Part shown: positions 28,975 through 37,994 of the stretch, one piece after another
How positions within the stretch are numbered: position 1 is the first letter of the stretch
Layout: every line of letters begins with the position of its first letter
DNA from: DASPRG01 sp963796125
GTDB lineage: Bacteria > Nitrospirota > Thermodesulfovibrionia > Thermodesulfovibrionales > SM23-35
Direction: 5' to 3'
Length of the DNA: 56,786 bases
Assembly (NCBI GenBank): GCA_963796125.1
Contig: CAWCKM010000053.1
Span: 1-56,786 of the forward strand
Position numbers and translations under genes: made by a program
Notes under the pieces: model-generated
The model's database searches: none
Seen by the model: the letters and a program-made list of their open reading frames with translations, nothing else
Told to the model about the DNA's origin: nothing

Positions 28975-29948
28975 TACGATCCTATCTTGAATTTGAAAAG
29001 CCTATTGAAGAACTTGAAATGAAGATAGAGGAACTCAAACGTCTTTCAAACGGCAAAGATATCGACATCTCTGGTGAAATAAAGAGACTTGAAAAAAAGG
29101 CAAAGGATCTCCGTTCAGAGATCTTTTCAACCCTCACGCCATGGCAGAAGACATCTGTTGCACGACATCCGGACAGACCTTATACCCTTGACTATATCAA
29201 CCTCATGACGGATGACTTTATTGAATTACACGGTGACAGGAGGTTCTCTGATGACCCTTCAATTGTGGGAGGCCTCGCAAAAATAAGGGAACAGACAGTA
29301 ATAATCATAGGCCATCAGAAGGGACGTGGGACTAAGGAAAGGATTAACCGTAATTTTGGACAGCCTCATCCTGAAGGATACAGGAAGTCCCTCAGACTGA
29401 TGAGGCTTGCAGATAAATTCAAAAAACCCGTAATCACTCTTATCGATACCCCTGGTGCATATCCAGGGATAGGGGCAGAAGAGAGGGGTCAGGCAGAGGC
29501 TATTGCCGTTAATCTTATGGAAATGTCGAGACTGAAAGTACCAATCATATCAATCGTCATAGGGGAAGGCGGAAGCGGCGGGGCTCTTGCCATCAGTGTT
29601 TCTGATCGTTTATTCATGCTCGAGCATGCAATCTACTCCGTGATCTCACCGGAAGGGTGCGCTGCAATACTCTGGAAAAAAGGCGGTGATATCGGAACAG
29701 AAGATTACTCACGTGTGGCTAACTCATTGAAGCTGACTGCCCAGGATCTCCTGCGTTTCAAGATTGTAGATGACATAATTCCTGAGCCCCTTGGAGGTGC
29801 TCACAGAGACCCCGAGGGAATGGCCCAAAAGATGTCGGAGCTTATTTTAAAGACTATCGAAGAACTGAAGGGCAAAACACCCGGAAAGCTGATTGAGGAA
29901 AGATATAAAAGACTCAGGAGAATTGGAAGTTTTCAGGAAGTCCCATAG
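28971..29948 (+). CDS. accA: Acetyl-CoA carboxylase carboxyltransferase subunit alpha
   Basis: A 325-residue subunit. It starts YLEFEKPIEELEMKIEEL, the typical helical N-terminus, then the DDFIELHGDRRFSDD segment, TPGAYPGIGAEERGQ and the oxyanion glycine motif GEGGSGGALAI. With AccD it moves the carboxyl group from biotin to acetyl-CoA to make malonyl-CoA. It overlaps the dnaE stop by 4 bases. dnaE-accA adjacency is widespread in bacteria. Confidence 0.97.
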   Translation: MIRSYLEFEKPIEELEMKIEELKRLSNGKDIDISGEIKRLEKKAKDLRSEIFSTLTPWQKTSVARHPDRPYTLDYINLMTDDFIELHGDRRFSDDPSIVGGLAKIREQTVIIIGHQKGRGTKERINRNFGQPHPEGYRKSLRLMRLADKFKKPVITLIDTPGAYPGIGAEERGQAEAIAVNLMEMSRLKVPIISIVIGEGGSGGALAISVSDRLFMLEHAIYSVISPEGCAAILWKKGGDIGTEDYSRVANSLKLTAQDLLRFKIVDDIIPEPLGGAHRDPEGMAQKMSELILKTIEELKGKTPGKLIEERYKRLRRIGSFQEVP

Positions 29949-30010
29949 GATGTCTTCCAGGCAAGATCCTCCTGTAAATGTCTTCATTCCCAATTTCTGC
30001 TAAAGGATTC

Positions 30011-30785
30011 ATGAAGGTTGCAACCTTTAATGTAAATTCCTTGCGGGCACGATTGACGATCCTCCTTGATTGGATAGAGAAGGAATCTCCTGAAATCCTC
30101 TGTCTTCAGGAGACAAAAGTTCCTGACAGCGCCTTTCCTGAAAAAGGATTTTGAGAACATTGGTTATTCTGTAATTTTCAGAGGTGAGAAGACCTTTAAT
30201 GGTGTGGCGATATTGAGCAGAATTCCCTTTGAAGATATCCATTACGGGTTTGAAGATGGTTCTGAAGCAGTCCGGCTAATCTCTGCAAAGATAAAAGGGA
30301 TCACTGTCATCAATACCTATGTCCCTCAGGGTTTTCACCCTCTCTCAGAAAAATTCAGAGACAAACTCGATTGGCTGCAGAGGCTCTATTATCATTTTAA
30401 GGAGAACTATAAGCCCCGTATGCCTATTATCTGGACAGGCGATTTCAACATTGCACCGGAACCAAAAGATGTTTATGATCCTGAACTCCTGAAAGGGCAT
30501 GTCGGGTTTCATCCAGATGAACATGCTGTACTATTGAAACTTAAGGAATGGGGTTTTATTGATGTCTTCCGGCTACACAATGCAGAGAGCGGCCAATATT
30601 CTTTCTGGGACTATACCATAAAAAATGCCGTCAAGAAGGGAATGGGATGGCGTATTGACCATATTTGGGCTACAAAAATAATTGCTGAAAAATCCGTCAA
30701 GGCCTGGATTGATATGAATCCGAGGCTTCTGCAAAAACCCTCTGATCATACGCCGCTTGTTGCTGAGTTTAAGATTCTTTTATGA
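30011..30785 (+). CDS. xth: Exodeoxyribonuclease III, frameshifted
   Basis: A DNA-repair AP endonuclease/3'-exonuclease of the Xth family of about 257 residues. Active-site motifs in order are TFNVNSLRAR, CLQETKVPD, WTGDFNIAPE, RIDHIWAT and SDHTPLVAEF. One extra A in the run near 30143 shifts the frame; the second ORF resumes with YSVIFRGEK. The start is ATG 30011. It follows accA on the same strand after 62 bases. Confidence 0.9.
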
Positions 30786-30899
30786 TACGATATTTATCGA
30801 ATGACTTCCCTTGCGTATAGCCCACTTCGCACTATCGCCATCGCTGACTCTGGAAAAGCCTATCATTGCGACAGTAGAAGATCTGGAAATTCTGGATAT

Positions 30900-31913
30900 T
30901 TACTCCTCAAAGTTTGTTATCCGTAAAACAGCTCCAACTTCTTTCACATGCTTACTAAAGTCTTCAAGAAGACGTTTTAAAGACAGTTCCTGTTCTCCCT
31001 GATATACCAGAGACATCCCGATTACTTTATCCTGCCTGCAAATTCCCGGTCGAGTTTTTACTCTCAACTGTTCTGCCAGGGGTAGAAGTTCCCCAAGGAT
31101 TTCAGAAATATTCTGATAACGCGCAGATGGTTCTTTCCGGGTTGCTTTCTTGAGAAAGGTGTGCAATTCCTCCGGCACACCATGAATTGTTGAATGCATG
31201 TCCGGGATATCCTCTTGCAGATGCGCGTTTATCAAGGTTCCCACATCATCCCCAACAAATGGTGCGCGGCCGGCAATCATTTCATAAACAGTTATGCCAA
31301 GCGAGTAGATATCTGTGCGCTCATCAACAGGGTCCCCTCTGATTTGCTCGGGTGAAATATAAGAAAGGGTTCCGGGGAAGAGGAAATTAGTGTTCACACA
31401 TCCGCGGAAACAGGCCAGTCCGAAATCGAAAAGTTTTACCTGACCATCTGACAGAATAAAGATGTTCTGTGGATTGATATCCTGATGGATAATCCCCTTC
31501 TTATGTGCATATTCGAGACCAAAACAGATTTGGATAGTAAAGTCTACTATTTTTGAGAGGGATAGTTTCATGTTTTTTACCAGATGCTTTAGAGGCGCAC
31601 CGTCAAGATATTCCATAATGATGAAGACTGTCTGGTAACGTTCTTCGATATCGTATACTTTGATAATATTCGGATGGTTTAATTGAGCGATGATGTTGGC
31701 TTCATTACGGAATGCCTCCAGGAAATCCTGATTCATAGCCATTTCATGCTTGAGCATCTTGATGGCTACAGGTATATTGAGCAGTGTATGATTGCCTTTG
31801 AAGATTAACCCGGAACCACCATTGGCAATTCTTTCCGTTACCATATATTTACCGATTTTTCTGTCATCCATCACTTTTGAGGTACTCAACCGGTGAGCAA
31901 TTACTTCGGACAA
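30900..31913 (-). CDS. Serine/threonine protein kinase (C-terminal part of a cNMP-kinase protein)
   Basis: An eukaryotic-like (PknB/Hanks) kinase. The Gly loop is IANGGSGLIFKG, the beta3 lysine is in VAIKMLK, and the catalytic loop reads HQDINPQN, in which Gln replaces the common Arg of HRD. The metal loop is KLFDFGLA, the activation segment ends GTLSYISPEQI, and SLGITVYEMIAG follows. A tail of about 60 residues follows with no clear domain. The protein seems continuous with the preceding cNMP-binding ORF: two one-base shifts near 31900-31935 would fuse them, giving the normal helix EVIAHRLSTSKVMDDRKIGKY. No membrane span is seen, so it is cytosolic. Confidence 0.85.
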   Translation of the reverse strand: MSEVIAHRLSTSKVMDDRKIGKYMVTERIANGGSGLIFKGNHTLLNIPVAIKMLKHEMAMNQDFLEAFRNEANIIAQLNHPNIIKVYDIEERYQTVFIIMEYLDGAPLKHLVKNMKLSLSKIVDFTIQICFGLEYAHKKGIIHQDINPQNIFILSDGQVKLFDFGLACFRGCVNTNFLFPGTLSYISPEQIRGDPVDERTDIYSLGITVYEMIAGRAPFVGDDVGTLINAHLQEDIPDMHSTIHGVPEELHTFLKKATRKEPSARYQNISEILGELLPLAEQLRVKTRPGICRQDKVIGMSLVYQGEQELSLKRLLEDFSKHVKEVGAVLRITNFEE

Positions 31914-32428
31914 GAAAATTTCTGAGGTCCGGATATTCCATGTGACAGTGTTTCAAATTGTTCTTTCCCCATACTCAACAAATCCGTATCAGTTTCAGCA
32001 TACACATGCGTACTTCTCAGTTCTTCATCAAATAATGCCATCTCACCGAGTATATCGCCTGGCCCACGCTGATCTATTTCAAAAAGCATGTCATTTTTCT
32101 CCTGAGTCAGAAAACATGTACCTTTCAGAATGAGATAGAAGTTGTCTCCTGTTTCTCCCTGTGTGATAATCCTTTCGCCTTTCTTTACATGGAAAAATGT
32201 CATGCTTTGTAAAAACTGGTATGCAACATCCTGAGGTAAGGCATCAACAAGGTATGAACAGAAATGAAATTGTAATTTATTTTGGGTTCCCGGTTCTGTT
32301 GAAGACTTTAATGGAAACACAGGAGCCATCTTCCCGAGATTTTCTTCAGGTAGTTCGATTTCCAGTAAATAGCACGCTGCTTGAAAATAGGAAGGCTCTA
32401 TTTTGTTAATCTTCAGATCTAAAAACAT
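31901..32428 (-). CDS. Cyclic-nucleotide-binding domain (N-terminal part of a cNMP-kinase protein)
   Basis: The first 75 residues have no clear domain. Then comes a Crp-type beta-roll (FFHVKKGERIITQGETGDNF, KGTCFLTQE) with the phosphate-binding cassette GDILGEMALFDEELRSTHVY. The Gly-Glu and Arg-Ser/Thr positions that hold the cyclic phosphate are present, so cAMP or cGMP binding is plausible. No helix-turn-helix follows. Instead the next gene, overlapping by 13 bases, is a Ser/Thr kinase. Removing one A and one T joins both as one protein of about 510 residues, which I consider the real form. Confidence 0.8.
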   Translation of the reverse strand: MFLDLKINKIEPSYFQAACYLLEIELPEENLGKMAPVFPLKSSTEPGTQNKLQFHFCSYLVDALPQDVAYQFLQSMTFFHVKKGERIITQGETGDNFYLILKGTCFLTQEKNDMLFEIDQRGPGDILGEMALFDEELRSTHVYAETDTDLLSMGKEQFETLSHGISGPQKFSCPK

Positions 32429-32532
32429 TTTCAGATGTTTATCATATTGCCGATTTAATACAAAGATGCATTTTACCTAGTACTGTATATTTTAGCTATT
32501 CTTCTTCAGTTTTTTAATACTGCACAGAACTG

Positions 32533-32561
32533 AAAAGACTGGGCTGAACAGCCCGTCTTTT
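32533..32561 (-). terminator. Intrinsic terminator after the NHL/TSP3 gene
   Basis: On the minus strand AAAAGAC-GGGCT, loop GTTC, AGCCC-A-GTCTTTT forms a hairpin ending in a short U-run (TTTTCAG). It lies about 65 bases after the NHL/TSP3 stop. Its symmetric A and T flanks could also serve the other strand. Confidence 0.7.
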
Positions 32562-32625
32562 AGTTTAACTAGGAGGGCTCTATCGAAAAGCATCTTCTCT
32601 ATAATTCTCTTTTACTGTTATCCTG

Positions 32626-34159
32626 CTACTTGCCTTTATCGTGTGGCACAATCACTTCAGTAGTGAAATTGTATGACCCTGAGCAGTCTTCAGCAGTAAC
32701 CGTGATGATATATGTACGTTCCCTGAGCAGATTCCTGTTCTTTCACTACGCAGATTCACAGCTTAAAGCACCGGTCTATTTCAAAATCTGGCTCAAAGCT
32801 ATTCTCACTGTATATATTGCCTTCCCTCTTTATTACGTTCTACGATTGTTACAGGGTTAATTTCAGGAATATATCAGGAATACGAAATTCAACAGTCGGG
32901 TTATGTCCCATGAGGCTGGATGCATCAACAGTATACCGGAACCATACGGTGATTAGGTGGCCACAGGATAGCTTTTGATGGATATATGGTACCAGTAATG
33001 GGACGATTATCGCAGGGGTCACAGACATCTCCAATACCATCTGCATCACCATCAGCTTGGTCACTGTTAAAATCTTCCGGACAGTTATCTATATCGCCAC
33101 AAATTCCATCTCCGTCCCCATCATTGTCTGGATCAAAGGGACAACCGTCACATTCATCACCGATTCCATCCTGATCTGTATCCTCCTGCCCGGGATTAAA
33201 ATTTTCTGGACAGTTGTCATTGTCATCTGGTATTCCATCATTGTCTTCATCACTTGAAGCCTGCCTGAATACCTGTATTCTGTTATTGCCTGTGTCAGAC
33301 ACATAAATTTCTCCTGCAGGACTAATGTTTATGCGAAAGGGTGAAGTAAACTTCCCTTCCTCTCTGCCACAGCTTCCCCATTGGGTAAGGAGAATCCCTT
33401 CAGGGGTAAACTTTTGTATGCTGCAATTCGCCCAGGAAATAACGTAGATATTGTCCAAGGCATCAATGGCTATACCAGCAGCATAGACACTCGGCCACTG
33501 GGTTAAAAAGTTTCCGTTCACGTTAAATTTCTGAATGCGCCAATTATAACTGTCAGCAACATAGATATTCCCCTCAGAATCAACAGCAACATCATAAGGG
33601 TATCTGAATTGACCAGTTGTCGTGCCATATTGCCCCCATTGAGTAAGTAAGGTTCCATCTGAAGAGAATTTCTGAACGTTGTGGCTTTGTGAATTGGTCA
33701 CATAGACATTGGTAAAAGGATTACCAAAGGGGTCAACAAAGGAATGAACAGCTATGCCGGAACCAAAGGAACCTTTGAGCCCAAATCTATTGAGGAATCT
33801 GCCATCCTGGTCAAATTTCGCGATGCCATTTGTGTCAATAACATATATGCACCCGGTTGAATCAAGGGCTATATCATAGGGAACAGTACATTGTGAGAAA
33901 TTAAATGAACCACAGGATACCCATTCTGTAATAGGCATTCCTAAATAGTCAGACTTTTTCACGAGTTTGTGGCTTCGATCTATTACATAAATTTTCCCGA
34001 GGAATCAAAGCCTGTACCTGAAGGCGAGGAGACTGTCCATTGTCTTATATAAACCGGTGGGTCCTCGACAAATTCAGCGAAAGCAATAGCCGATGCAACC
34101 AAGACAAATGCACTTAATAAGAATATTATATTTTTTGTGAATCTCCTTGTCCTGTACAT
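32626..34159 (-). CDS. Secreted NHL-repeat / thrombospondin type 3 repeat protein, frameshifted
   Basis: A signal peptide (MYRTRRFTKNIIFLLSAFVL, cleaved after AIAFA) is followed by NHL beta-propeller blades. Examples are FRYPYDVAVDSEGNIYVADS and FRINISPAGEIYVSDTGNNR. Next come Asp-rich calcium-binding TSP3 repeats (DNDGIPDDNDNCP, DTDQDGIGDEC, DADGIGDVCD). After these LWPPNHRMVPV begins a beta-sandwich. Conceptual reading through several one-base shifts (near 33965, 32950, 32880, 32790, 32690) recovers VNLRSERTGICSG and ITVTAEDCSGSY, then a tail VIVPHDKGK ending at 32626. ATG 34159 has AGGAAGG at 7 bases. A GEMM-like riboswitch precedes it. It is probably an extracellular surface protein of unknown ligand. 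Confidence 0.8.
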
Positions 34160-34218
34160 TTTGCACCTTCCTTTCATTATGTGTGCCTGATCAGCACCAT
34201 CCTTGTTTATAAAAAACC

Positions 34219-34246
34219 AAAAGCCTACCCCGAAAGGTAGGCTTTT
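34219..34246 (-). terminator. Intrinsic terminator / expression platform after the GEMM-like aptamer
   Basis: AAAAGCCTACC and GGTAGGCTTTT form an 11-bp stem with a 6-base loop, followed on the minus strand by GGTTTTTTATA. It lies between the riboswitch aptamer and the NHL gene start, so it is the likely on/off element. Confidence 0.85.
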
Positions 34247-34249
34247 AAA

Positions 34250-34352
34250 TCTCCACCAGCCACTTCGATAACCCCTCTTTCCTTTATCTCAGGACAGGTG
34301 GTTTTGTGTCGCCCAATTCCTTGAGCTTTACCCTTTCGGTGGCATTACCATA
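34250..34352 (-). promoter_or_regulatory. GEMM-I-like (cyclic dinucleotide) riboswitch aptamer
   Basis: The minus-strand leader aligns by eye with the GEMM-I (c-di-GMP-I) class. AGGGTAAAGC is followed by a 6-bp stem GCTCAA/TTGGGC capped by the GNRA loop GGAA, then GACACAAAACC (consensus GACGCAAAGCC), and a 3' GGGGTTATCGAAG (consensus GGGGTTACCGATG). The closing helix pairs GCCAC (34343-34339) with GTGGC (34263-34259). A terminator follows directly and the target is an exported protein, as is usual for this class. Whether the ligand is c-di-GMP or 3',3'-cGAMP cannot be decided. Confidence 0.7.
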
Positions 34353-34459
34353 TGTCAGTTGATTTTATTTCATTTGGACCTTTTTACTTCTCGTTTATAC
34401 ATATAAGCATATCATGTACTGAAACGAAAGCAGTGATTAACATTACATGCAGGGAAAAA

Positions 34460-36140
34460 TTAACCCAGAGCACGATAACATGCAGCGATGTATGGAAGTA
34501 TACTTGGTGAATCCGAAAATCTTTGAAAGTACTTTAGTGACTCTTCATAACGACTAAGATTCATGTAACTGATGCCCAGGCAAGTAGCTAAAGATTCATC
34601 CTCCGGGAATTGCATTACTCCTTCTGAGAGTATCCGTACTGATTCTTCGTATCTTCTCTGCTTTTGCATGATAATCCCTAAACCGAGAAAAGCCCTCTGA
34701 TTGGGATAATATGACAAGGACCTCTCATACAGCCGTTGGGCAACTTCTTCTTTTGAAGGTATGGCTTCAATCGATGCAAATTCCCCGTGGCTAAAGGTCA
34801 TAGCAAGTCTCGAGAGAAAATCAGCATGGGTTTCATACAGGGCTTTTTCATCAATAAGTTCTATCGCATCTGCAAACTCTGGCAGATAGCGGAAATAATC
34901 GGCCCTGAGTCTTTGACCGAAGGCTAAAATCATATCCTGTGATAACCGGGGATCTGTCTCAAAGTACATGATATCTTCTATCTTCTCTAACCAGATGTCA
35001 TCGCCTACCTTTGTCCTCCGCTGAAAGTCCTCATATAAAGCAGTACCGGGAAAGATATCAAGAATATAAAAGATAGCGCTCATGGGTTTGATCTCGTGGA
35101 TCAGTTCTATTGTTTCCTGTATGGTCTTCTCGCTTTCTCCTGGTGAGCCATAGATAAAATAGGCACGCGCTAAAATACCATAGCTAATAGTCATGGCAAA
35201 CGCCCTCTTGATGTCATCGGTCCTGATATTCTTGTTTAGAGCAGCCCTGATCTTTCTTGAGCCGCTCTCCACACCATAGCTTATCTGGATACAGCCCGCC
35301 TTCCTCATCCAGTAAAGCATCTCTTCATCCACATGATTGACCCGTGAGATAGCAAACCAGGTAATCTTCAGGTTCCTTTCAATGATCTTTTTACAAATCT
35401 GGATCACTCTGTCCGCTCTCATGGTAAAGGTATCATCAGAGACATAGAAAAAATTAATGCCCTTGCTGTACAAATTCTCTATCTGCTCCACAAAGTAATC
35501 CGGTGAGTGGAATCTGACCCTGCGGCCCCAGAATTGTGGAGACCCGCAGAAAGTGCAGTCTGGAAGGACAGCCACGGGAAGAAGAAAGGTGCTGAAACTC
35601 AAAGTATTTTGACGGCATTGGCAATTGATCCAGGTCATGAACCGCCTCTGCATTGTTCGTCTTAATGACCTGCCCGTCTTTCCGGTAGGAGATCCCTTTG
35701 ACTTTCTCTGCGCCTTCGTAATCCCCCTTTTCAATGCACTGTATGAGATTGAGAAAGCTGTATTCACCTTCTCCCAGCACAGCAAAGTCTATTTCCTCGA
35801 AATGTTTCAGGAGATGCTTCCATAAGAAGGTCGTGCCAATTCCCCCAAATACAATTTTCACCTCCGGAAGGATTTGCTTTGCAATTTTTGCGATATCAAT
35901 GCCGCCCCATCGGTTTGCATGGACGATGGAGAACCCTATCACATCTGGTATTTTCTCCTTCAGTGTCTCCTCGATCTTGTGGGGGGTCTTGTTGATGTCA
36001 TGCCAGTTCAAGATTTCTACGTCATAACGATTTTCTTTTAAGAGGGCACCAATATAGTACAGGCCAATAGGCACCACCCGCACATCTTCTGCCTGAAGCC
36101 TGTCATCAAGACAATAGGGATAAATGAGGAGTATTTTCAC
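34460..36140 (-). CDS. B12-binding-domain radical SAM protein with C-terminal TPR, frameshifted
   Basis: About 560 residues. The N-terminal Rossmann domain is of the B12-binding type (MKILLIYPYCLDDRLQAEDV, IGFSIVHANRWGG, VFGGIGTT, VLGEGEYSF) but lacks the canonical DxHxxG cobalamin motif. A radical SAM core follows, with the cluster motif SRGCPSDCTFCGSPQFWG obtained after removing one extra A near 35563. It also has YGVESGSRKI and FIYGSPGESEKT. The C-terminal 130 residues are TPR helices (YPNQRAFLGLGIIMQKQRRY, FPEDESLATCLGISYMNLSR). Related proteins act on lipids, sugars or natural products; the substrate is unknown. It lies 5 bases after the coiled-coil gene, which precedes it in the operon. 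Confidence 0.8.
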
Positions 36141-36145
36141 GAGGC

Positions 36146-36739
36146 CTAATGACTCACTTCCTTGTTTAACTTTTCAAGCAGCCTGATAAATTTCTGGTTG
36201 TATTTCTCTTCATGCTGTGACATAAACTCTGATAACCTTGCCTGCACTGCTTCATCAACAGAATAAGCTGCCTGCAGGACGGTCCTTCCATCAGGTGTTC
36301 TCACCGGCCGAAGCCTCAATTGAGGGTTTTGTTCTATCGCTTCCCTCAATTCCTCTTCTGCTTTATCCTTTCCATCCTGATATTCCTTCTGCAAGACTTT
36401 CACTGAATTCAACGTTTGCTCAATGGCCGGTACATTCTGTTTCACCTTGAGTGTTTCAATCGCAAGGATACCCTCCTTCCTTTGCTGAAATTCTTCAGGT
36501 GTGCTTCCCAATCCAAGGGAATCTACCAGATATTGCTGTGCCTCTTTCAGGAGGGAAGGTTTGCTCCCTTTCAGTTTCTGCCACAACCCATCCCGATCAA
36601 TCTGCCCTTTGTAAAACTCTGTCAGTATCGATTTTATTTTTTCCTGGTTTCTTATCCTTTCTTTTTCTTCCGGCGTCAGTTCTCCTATCGCGGCTGCTTT
36701 TTCCATCGCTTTTTCAAAGGCACTTTTTACTTTTCCCAT
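36146..36739 (-). CDS. Conserved coiled-coil protein of unknown function
   Basis: A 197-residue, charged, mostly helical protein without signal peptide or membrane span. It starts MGKVKSAFEKAMEKAAAIGE followed by LTPEEKERIRNQEK. A helix-turn pattern repeats, and near the C-terminus it has LRLRPVRTPDGRTVLQAAYS, a small conserved-looking module. No catalytic motif is seen. It is immediately upstream (5-base gap) of the radical SAM-TPR gene, so both probably form one unit. I do not recognise a named family. Confidence 0.65.
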   Translation of the reverse strand: MGKVKSAFEKAMEKAAAIGELTPEEKERIRNQEKIKSILTEFYKGQIDRDGLWQKLKGSKPSLLKEAQQYLVDSLGLGSTPEEFQQRKEGILAIETLKVKQNVPAIEQTLNSVKVLQKEYQDGKDKAEEELREAIEQNPQLRLRPVRTPDGRTVLQAAYSVDEAVQARLSEFMSQHEEKYNQKFIRLLEKLNKEVSH

Positions 36740-36866
36740 TGTTGTTTACTCCCTTCTCTGGAAAAACTATTTTTTATTTTAACGCTTCTTTCCTGCAACT
36801 GCCATCCGAGGTTATTACTTATAGAACTTATTAAGATTTTGCGGTAAGGAATCAAAGAGATTTTTA

Positions 36867-37286
36867 TTAAGTTATTCCTCTTCTTGTAAACCCCTTGGGA
36901 AGAAGCTCGGAGATATGCAGTTCTTCTGTATCTTCATGACCCTGGAAAATAACTATGGCATCCGGACCGAATTCGGAGATTACCTGTCTGCAGGCTCCAC
37001 AGGGAGGACAGTCACCGCCAGTTTCACTTACAACAGCGATGGCTCTTATTCTCATATTGCTTCCTTCCTGTGCAACAGCCGAATAGATCGCTACCCGCTC
37101 TGCACAGACAGTAAGACCATATGATACGTTCTCAATATTACACCCGCTGAAAAGACCGCCCTTTTCCGTCAGTACTGCTGCCCCGACCCTGAAGTTTGAA
37201 TACAGGGCATAAGCTTGCTTTGCAGCATCGCCTGCAGTTTTTAAAAGACGGGCTCGCTCATCATTTGTAAGACATGCCTGCCCCAT
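36867..37286 (-). CDS. cdd: Cytidine deaminase
   Basis: A 139-residue homotetrameric-type CDA. It has FRVGAAVLTEKGGLFSGCNIEN, the zinc/catalytic motif TVCAERVAI (CAE) and the second zinc motif CPPCGACRQVI. It hydrolyses cytidine and deoxycytidine to uridine and deoxyuridine in pyrimidine salvage. The gene stands alone with ATG 37286. Confidence 0.93.
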   Translation of the reverse strand: MGQACLTNDERARLLKTAGDAAKQAYALYSNFRVGAAVLTEKGGLFSGCNIENVSYGLTVCAERVAIYSAVAQEGSNMRIRAIAVVSETGGDCPPCGACRQVISEFGPDAIVIFQGHEDTEELHISELLPKGFTRRGIT

Positions 37287-37467
37287 GATAGAGTCCTCTT
37301 GTGATTAAGATTTTAACACAGATGACATTCCAGATGATGACAAAAATCTGCTAAAATACAACGAACAACACGCAGCAGATCTGCGAGGTATTAAGGCTGT
37401 CATCCCGACTTGCGGGAATGACAAAAGGAATTACTTAAAAAACCTTTTCGGATGAAAGGCAAAGTCG
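37287..37467. repeat. Intergenic spacer with a GTCAT...ATGAC hairpin repeat
   Basis: The divergent spacer between cdd and the TPR gene contains a perfect small hairpin GTCATCCCG-ACTTG-CGGGAATGAC at 37399-37424. It is the core of the GTCATTCC repeat family also found at 40447 and 41543. No other feature is recognised. Confidence 0.7.
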
Positions 37468-37992
37468 ATGAAGAAAATATTTATAGCGTGTATAGCCTGT
37501 TTCCTGCTTATCGCTAACTGCCAGAAAAAAGAAGAGCCAAGGGTTCAGCCACCATTTCCAGCAGGACCTGTGCAGGGACAGAATGAAATCCCGCTTCTTC
37601 AGGAATTGGTGAAAAAGGATCCAAAGAACCTTGGTGCATGGGTAAAGCTTGGCAACATCCTGATGGATTCACACCGGTTTAATGAGGCGATTGAGGCATA
37701 TCAGGAGGCCCTCAATCTCGATCCAAAGAACGTAGATGTAAGGGTTGACATTGGCACCTGTTACCGGAATACCGGAAACCCTCAAAAGGCAGTCGAGGAA
37801 TACAGAAAAGCAATAACCATTAACCCAAATCATCTGAATGCACACAGGAACCTCGGTGTTGTCCTTGCCTTTGACATTGGTGATAAGAAACAAGCGGTTA
37901 AAGAGTTGGAGGAATACCTCAGACTTGCGCCAAACGCCCCCGACGCAAATCAATTACGACAGGAGATAGCAAGACTTAAGGCAGCTCCGTAG
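37468..37992 (+). CDS. TPR-repeat lipoprotein
   Basis: A 174-residue protein. A lipoprotein-like signal (MKKIFIACIACFLLIANC) ends at Cys19; the residue before the Cys is Asn, which is unusual but possible. Then follows a Pro-rich linker and at least three TPR units (LGAWVKLGNILMDSHRFNEA, VDVRVDIGTCYRNTGNPQKA, LNAHRNLGVVLAFDIGDKKQ). It is probably anchored in the envelope as a protein-interaction scaffold. Its stop is 2 bases before the uvrC start, so the two are co-transcribed. Confidence 0.8.
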   Translation: MKKIFIACIACFLLIANCQKKEEPRVQPPFPAGPVQGQNEIPLLQELVKKDPKNLGAWVKLGNILMDSHRFNEAIEAYQEALNLDPKNVDVRVDIGTCYRNTGNPQKAVEEYRKAITINPNHLNAHRNLGVVLAFDIGDKKQAVKELEEYLRLAPNAPDANQLRQEIARLKAAP

Positions 37993-37994
37993 TC

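Noticed and set aside
32630..32860. 76-codon plus-strand frame with a hydrophobic end
   Set aside because: The opposite strand carries the C-terminus of the NHL/TSP3 protein in shifted frames, so this is a shadow.
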